Positions 7,043-9,856 of a stretch of DNA of 9,856 nt are shown in pieces. The stretch's first letter is position 1. Each line of letters begins with the position of its first letter. The stretch covers positions 1 to 9,856 of the forward strand of contig CBFGWV010000184.1 of NCBI GenBank assembly GCA_965652545.1, given 5' to 3'. A program made the position numbers and the translations under genes. The notes under the pieces were generated by a model, which saw only the letters and a list, made by a program, of their open reading frames with translations, did not search any database and was not told the origin of the DNA. The stretch is from CBFGWV01 sp965652545 (lineage in GTDB: Bacteria; Pseudomonadota; Gammaproteobacteria; Competibacterales; Competibacteraceae).

Positions 7043-7134
7043 ACCGCATCCGGGGGGTAGAGCGGCACGGTGCTCCAGAGCAGGGCATCCGTCCGGTGCG
7101 GGACTGAACAAACGACCGAGTGTGGGGAAGAGAC

Positions 7135-8415
7135 ATGTTCCGAACCTTCGACATCGCCGCCAGACGGGCCGAGCTGAGCCCGCACAAGATCGCGCTGCAT
7201 GAGCTCGACACCGGTCAGCGGCTAAGCTACGGCGAGTTGGACCGGCGCGCACGCCTGTTCGCCGAGACGCTGCCCAAGCTGGGCATCCAGCGTGGCGACC
7301 GCATCGCCATTGTGTGCGAGAACTGTGCGGCGTTCTTCGAGATTCTGTTCGGGTGCGCCAAAGCCGGGGTGGTACTGGTTCCGCTGAACGGGCAACTGTG
7401 TCCGGCGACGCTGGCGCAGCGCCTTGCAGACTGCTCTGCGCGGCTGCTGCTGCACGATGCCGCAAGCGGCGAAACCGCCAATGCCCTGTCCGAGTGCGTT
7501 CCCCGCGTACCTATTCTCTCCGCGCTGGAGCCGGTCACCGAGGGCAGCTATCAGGCCCTGCTCGCCGAGGCCCGTGGCGAGGCCGTCTTCGCCACCGAAC
7601 GGGCCGCCGGGGGGCTGTGGTACATGCTGTACACCGCCGGCACCACAGGGCAGCCCAAGGCCGTGTTACAGACCTTCGGCATGGCCTGGGCCAACTACGT
7701 CAATGTCAGCCAGGCGCTGGAGTTGACCGCCGATACCCGCACACCCGCCTACCTGCCCTTGCACCAGAGCGCCGGTATCAACCTGGCGGCCCTGCCAACC
7801 TTGATCGCCGGGGGCACGGTCACGCTTCTACCCGGGTTCGGCGCCGATAGGCTGCTGGATCTCATCGCCAAAGGCGAGGCGACGGCGCTGCTGGGGCTAC
7901 CTGCGATGTACCAGGCCCTGAGCCGGCACCCGCGCTTCGCCGATACCGATTTGTCGCAGGTGCGCTCCTGGACCGTCGGCGGCGGTGCCATGCCTGAGGG
8001 GCTCCTGCGCACCTACGCTGCGCGCGGGGTGCGGATCAGCCCGTCGTACTGGCTGACTGAAGCCGGTCCGCTGGTGTTCCATATGGACAAGGCCGACACG
8101 CTGGACAAACCCGGCTCAGTGGGCAAACCGCAAATGCTCTGCGAGGTGCGCATCATCGACCCCCACGGGCGCGACCTTCCCGCGGGCGAGTGCGGCGAGT
8201 TGCTGGTGCTCGGGCCCAATGTCACACCCGGCTACTGGAACCGGCCGGCCGCGGCAGCTGGTGCCTTCGACGAGCGCGGCTGGCTACGCACCGGCGACAT
8301 CGGCATGCGTGACGAAGAAGGCTATTTTTACATCGTCAATCGCTTGCAGACCACGGTCAGCGTCGACGATGAAACCGTCCGCCCGGCGCAAATGGAGCAG
8401 GCCCCGGTCGATTAG
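7135..8415 (+). CDS. Acyl-CoA synthetase-like AMP-forming enzyme, C-terminally truncated
   Basis: A 426-residue member of the AMP-binding (ANL) superfamily, nearest in look to acyl-CoA/crotonobetaine-CoA ligases. The P-loop is LYTAGTTGQPKA at 165-176 (usual Ser replaced by Ala, usual Gly at the end by Ala). LPLHQSAGIN at 207-216 fits motif A4, SYWLTEAGP at 304-312 fits A5, and GWLRTGDIG at 382-390 gives the ribose-binding D387. The protein then reads YIVNRLQTTVSVDDETVRPAQ and stops at 426, whereas relatives run to 500-520 residues. The entire mobile C-terminal domain with the catalytic lysine is absent, and the hinge DRxKD motif is eroded to NRLQT. The ATG at 7135 is preceded by GGGGAAG (7124-7130). 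It may be a decaying gene, an adenylation-only enzyme or a ligand-binding protein. Confidence 0.85.
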   Translation: MFRTFDIAARRAELSPHKIALHELDTGQRLSYGELDRRARLFAETLPKLGIQRGDRIAIVCENCAAFFEILFGCAKAGVVLVPLNGQLCPATLAQRLADCSARLLLHDAASGETANALSECVPRVPILSALEPVTEGSYQALLAEARGEAVFATERAAGGLWYMLYTAGTTGQPKAVLQTFGMAWANYVNVSQALELTADTRTPAYLPLHQSAGINLAALPTLIAGGTVTLLPGFGADRLLDLIAKGEATALLGLPAMYQALSRHPRFADTDLSQVRSWTVGGGAMPEGLLRTYAARGVRISPSYWLTEAGPLVFHMDKADTLDKPGSVGKPQMLCEVRIIDPHGRDLPAGECGELLVLGPNVTPGYWNRPAAAAGAFDERGWLRTGDIGMRDEEGYFYIVNRLQTTVSVDDETVRPAQMEQAPVD

Positions 8416-8417
8416 CG

Positions 8418-8501
8418 AAAAAAACCGCCCGCCGCGCGAATCGAAGGTTCGGCAGACATCGCGCGTTCGGGGGCCGGGCCCCGGTAAGGCACAGGCGGTT
8501 T
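8418..8501 (-). terminator. Structured convergent spacer; likely intrinsic terminator of the porin gene
   Basis: On the minus strand AAACCGCC (8501-8494) pairs with GGCGGTTT (8429-8422), and the seven A residues at 8418-8424 become a T-run, giving stem plus U-tract downstream of the porin stop. The unusually long 64-nt loop contains a second perfect stem, TCGCGCG/CGCGCGA (8459-8465 with 8433-8439), and a GGGGC-CGG-GCCCC hairpin near 8470. The plus-strand side has only TTT, so termination of the adenylate-forming gene is less certain. Confidence 0.5.
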
Positions 8502-8517
8502 GCACCAGTTGCTTCGC

Positions 8518-9444
8518 TTAGAAGTCGTGTCGCATTCCTATCGCCAATTGGTTCTGATCGCCAAATTGTCCGTCCTTGTAATCGATGTGTTCGTATTCGA
8601 CGTAGATCTTGGTCCGTTTGCTGAAATGGTGTTCGGCACCGATGGCGTATTCGGTCAGTTCGTACTGGCTTTCGTCCGCCGAACGCCGGCCGCCATGCGC
8701 CTTCAACCAATTGTTGCCCAGCCGCCAGATACCCGCCACGCCGAAACTGCTGGCATCGGACATGCGTTCGGTCGGGCTCAGTTGCAGATCGCCTTGTTCC
8801 AATGTCCCGGCCACGGTGATATTGCCGGTGGTGTAGGCGACATCCAGGCCCCATTGGTCGGCATCGTAGCTTTCATTGCGCAGATAACCCAGGCCAAATC
8901 GCAGACCATCGTTGTTGTACAAAGCGCCGACGCTCCAACGGTCGATGGCCTTGCCGTCTGGATCGTCCGCATTGTCGATACCGACCATGGCGGCGGCGCT
9001 GAATACAGTACCGGCGATGATCGGGGAGTCGTAGCGGATCTGGTCGGACAGCCGCGGCACATCGAGCGCAAACGGCGTGCCGGTGATATTCATCAGCCCC
9101 GAGGAGTCGATGATCTGCCCCAGCGGATCCTCCATGAAGCCGACCCGCACCGTCCCGAACGGCCCGCGCAACCCGACGGTCGACTCCTTGCCGCTCAGCC
9201 CCGTGGAGCCGGCGAGGTCGACATTCCACTCGTAATGGTAAATGGCCGCCAACCCGCCGCCGAGGTCTTCATAACCGCGCACGCCCCAGAAAGCATCGTC
9301 GGTCTTAACATCCCAGAGGCTGCCCTCGCCATCCTTGTCGGTATACACGAGAGCGGCCCCTGCCCGCCCGAACATCGTCGTCTCAGCGAAAGCAGCGTGC
9401 GACAGGGCAGCTGAAAGCGCTGCCGCGATCATGATCGATCTCAC
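8518..9444 (-). CDS. Outer-membrane porin, Gram-negative porin (Porin_4-like)
   Basis: A 308-residue protein with a signal peptide at 1-20 (MRSIMIAAAL to HAAFA, cut before ETTMFG) and a mature part of alternating strands. It shows the general-porin pattern: opening strand TTMFGRAGAALVYT, then AFWGVRGYEDLGGGLAAIYHYEW at about 51-73, then GPFGTVRVGFMEDP at about 94-107 (the PEFG-like region before loop 3), and terminal Phe308 (MRHDF), the outer-membrane assembly signal. It would form a trimeric diffusion channel in the outer membrane. It is shorter than most family members (about 340-380), mainly through short loops. The GTG at 9444 is chosen because GGAG (9457-9454) sits 9 nt upstream; TTG 9459 would overlap that site and ATG 9432 would clip the signal peptide. 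The solute is unknown. Confidence 0.88.
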   Translation of the reverse strand: MRSIMIAAALSAALSHAAFAETTMFGRAGAALVYTDKDGEGSLWDVKTDDAFWGVRGYEDLGGGLAAIYHYEWNVDLAGSTGLSGKESTVGLRGPFGTVRVGFMEDPLGQIIDSSGLMNITGTPFALDVPRLSDQIRYDSPIIAGTVFSAAAMVGIDNADDPDGKAIDRWSVGALYNNDGLRFGLGYLRNESYDADQWGLDVAYTTGNITVAGTLEQGDLQLSPTERMSDASSFGVAGIWRLGNNWLKAHGGRRSADESQYELTEYAIGAEHHFSKRTKIYVEYEHIDYKDGQFGDQNQLAIGMRHDF

Positions 9445-9479
9445 GGGTGTAGTCTCCAATAGCGTGTCATTTTTGTTTT

Positions 9480-9496
9480 ATTGCCTGCGCGGCAAT
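9480..9496. repeat. Inverted repeat in the porin leader
   Basis: ATTGCC-TGCGC-GGCAAT, a perfect 6-bp inverted repeat with a 5-nt centre, lies 36 bp upstream of the porin GTG. It could be an operator or a leader hairpin. On the minus strand it is followed by an A-rich stretch, not T, so it is not a terminator in that direction; on the plus strand there is no gene for it to end. Confidence 0.35.
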
Positions 9497-9546
9497 AGAG
9501 TCCCGCACCCCGAAAAGCGAGGTGTAAATTCAAGCGGGATCGTCAA

Positions 9547-9606
9547 TTATTGTTGAAGTGTGCCGCTTACATCGACATTGAGCGGCAGTGAATACGCGGC
9601 ATTCAC
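9547..9606 (-). CDS. Possible 19-codon ORF overlapping the preceding tiny ORF
   Basis: A GTG at 9606 opens a 19-codon frame (MNAAYSLPLNVDVSGTLQQ) ending in TAA at 9547. Its GTG overlaps the TGA of the preceding 20-codon ORF as GTGA, the layout of translational coupling. It has no Shine-Dalgarno of its own. The two frames could equally be one roughly 38-codon gene broken by a 1-nt shift near 9606. No family is recognised. Evidence is limited to the overlap and to a plausible residue mix, and the stretch also carries two inverted repeats, so chance is a real possibility. Confidence 0.2.
   Translation of the reverse strand: MNAAYSLPLNVDVSGTLQQ
9561..9606. repeat. Two tandem hairpins between the tiny ORFs and the porin
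   Basis: TGCCGCT (9561-9567) pairs perfectly with AGCGGCA (9581-9587) around a 13-nt loop, and directly beside it GTGAAT (9588-9593) pairs with ATTCAC (9601-9606) around 7 nt. On the minus strand they follow the 20-codon ORF stop immediately. Neither is followed by a T-run, so attenuation, mRNA processing or protein binding are all possible. Confidence 0.4.
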
Positions 9607-9665
9607 GGCACGGCCGGTCGCAACAGCCGGCCTGCCCAGGGATCGCATTCGTGGGTTTTATTCAT
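9603..9665 (-). CDS. Candidate 20-residue small protein or leader peptide
   Basis: The ATG at 9665 is preceded by AAGGAGG (9677-9671), an almost perfect anti-Shine-Dalgarno match at 5-nt spacing and the best in the window. The frame reads MNKTHECDPWAGRLLRPAVP and ends with TGA at 9603. It has one Cys and one Trp, a basic LLRP tail, and no signal peptide or membrane segment. It is about 160 bp upstream of the porin in the same direction, with hairpins on both sides. I do not recognise it as PqqA, a known RiPP precursor or an amino-acid-run attenuator peptide. It may be a regulatory leader of the porin transcript, a genuine small protein, or the start of a frameshifted gene. The ribosome site is the main support. 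Confidence 0.45.
   Translation of the reverse strand: MNKTHECDPWAGRLLRPAVP
9612..9632. repeat. Inverted repeat GGCCGG-N9-CCGGCC inside the tiny ORF
   Basis: A perfect 6-bp GC-only inverted repeat with a 9-nt centre lies within the 20-codon ORF. In an mRNA it would form a stable hairpin under translating ribosomes, a layout compatible with translation-sensitive attenuation but not proof of it. Confidence 0.4.
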
Positions 9666-9681
9666 CGCATCCTCCTTATCA

Positions 9682-9716
9682 GCGGTATCTGTAAGCCGAT
9701 GCTTGTTACCGCATCG
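9682..9716. promoter_or_regulatory. Two competing hairpins ahead of the tiny ORF
   Basis: GCGGTA (9682-9687) pairs with TACCGC (9707-9712), and CGATGC (9697-9702) pairs with GCATCG (9711-9716). The two perfect 6-bp stems share bases 9711-9712, so they compete as RNA. They end 5 nt before the AAGGAGG ribosome site on the minus strand. This could be a small RNA switch or a protein-binding leader; no known riboswitch class is recognised. Confidence 0.3.
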
Positions 9717-9764
9717 TGACAGCAGAGTAGCACCGCCTAATTCGGCACAATGATATCTCCCTAT
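9717..9764. other. Gap between the edge ORF and the leader region
   Basis: This stretch is AT-richer than the rest of the window and contains no gene. No clear -35/-10 pair or terminator was found in it, so whether the tiny ORFs have their own promoter or are transcribed from beyond the right edge is open. Confidence 0.4.
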
Positions 9765-9856
9765 TTAATGAACATACTCTTTTGCCCATACGCGTTCGAA
9801 TGGATTTGTGGCCCAAGGTGACCCATCCGACGTATTCAGAGCTTCTCTAACGGGTC
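9765..9856 (-). CDS. Possible C-terminal end of a gene entering from the right edge
   Basis: On the minus strand one frame is open from the window edge (first full codon at 9854) for 29 codons to a TAA at 9765; its end reads SPWATNPFERVWAKEYVH. The other two minus frames stop within the first seven codons. The residue mix (charged and aromatic, few Arg/Pro/Ala artefacts) looks like a real protein tail, but 29 codons are too few to assign a family. If real, it lies upstream of and codirectional with the tiny ORFs and the porin. Confidence 0.35.
   Translation of the reverse strand, partial: PVREALNTSDGSPWATNPFERVWAKEYVH

Noticed and set aside
7043..7134. Hairpin-like GAGC/GCTC sequence between TetR and the acyl-CoA synthetase-like gene
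   Set aside because: The stem is only 4 bp with mismatches and no T-run; I see no terminator or second promoter in this 92-bp gap.
6227..7465. Long minus-strand open frame of 412 codons
   Set aside because: It runs antisense to the end of pepQ, all of the TetR gene and the start of the acyl-CoA synthetase-like gene, all of which show clear family motifs; the antisense product shows none.
8500..9414. Plus-strand open frame of 304 codons opposite the porin
   Set aside because: The minus strand carries a signal peptide, porin strand pattern and terminal Phe; the plus frame is its mirror without a ribosome site or recognisable domain.
9445..9459. TTG at 9459 as the porin start
   Set aside because: It would place the start inside the GGAG ribosome site and add charged/polar residues before a signal peptide that begins well at GTG 9444.
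9768..9821. 17-codon plus-strand ORF near the right edge
   Set aside because: It has no ribosome-binding site and lies opposite the better-looking minus-strand protein tail.
1..9856. CRISPR array, tRNA, rRNA, insertion sequence, phage or toxin-antitoxin/defence genes
   Set aside because: No regularly spaced direct repeats, no cloverleaf with conserved TPsiC arm, no transposase or integrase frames, and no defence-type domains were seen on either strand.

Overview
The window is GC-rich, densely coding DNA from a Gram-negative proteobacterium, most likely a gammaproteobacterium. This is inferred from a trimeric-type outer-membrane porin with a signal peptide and terminal Phe, a PepQ-type prolidase, periplasmic binding-protein ABC transport, and a REP-like repeat pair whose halves carry GTAG. 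Genus cannot be fixed from the sequence alone.

Left part (1-6364) looks like an amino-acid/peptide utilisation locus. It opens with the 3' part of a DadA-like FAD amino-acid oxidoreductase (+). A FadR-type GntR repressor (-) is convergent with it and overlaps it by 11 bp. Divergent from the repressor is a compact four-gene polar amino-acid ABC importer operon (+): binding protein, two membrane subunits and ATPase, with gaps of 19 and 2 nt and then a 20-nt overlap. After a repeat-rich spacer (4825-5065) holding a REP-like inverted pair comes pepQ, an Xaa-Pro dipeptidase with all five metal ligands. A reasonable model is uptake of an amino acid or small peptide-derived compound, hydrolysis of Xaa-Pro dipeptides, and FAD-dependent oxidation, with the GntR protein as the local sensor. 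The substrate is not determinable here.

Middle part (6365-8415): a TetR-family regulator has its own sigma70-like promoter and a perfect 7+3+7 palindrome at the expected transcription start, and is followed by an acyl-CoA synthetase-like adenylate-forming gene. That gene stops just after the N-to-C domain hinge, so the C-terminal domain with the catalytic lysine is missing.

Right part (8416-9856): a structured convergent spacer carries a likely terminator for a leftward porin gene. The 412 bp upstream of the porin is the least explained part of the window. On the minus strand it holds the possible C-terminus of a gene entering from beyond the window, two competing hairpins, a 20-codon ORF with a near-perfect Shine-Dalgarno, a second 19-codon ORF overlapping it by GTGA, and further hairpins before the porin start.

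No rRNA, tRNA, CRISPR array, insertion sequence or phage gene was seen. I do not see a clearly new multi-gene system. The best candidates for something undescribed are the tiny ORF pair upstream of the porin and the truncated adenylate-forming enzyme under a TetR regulator.
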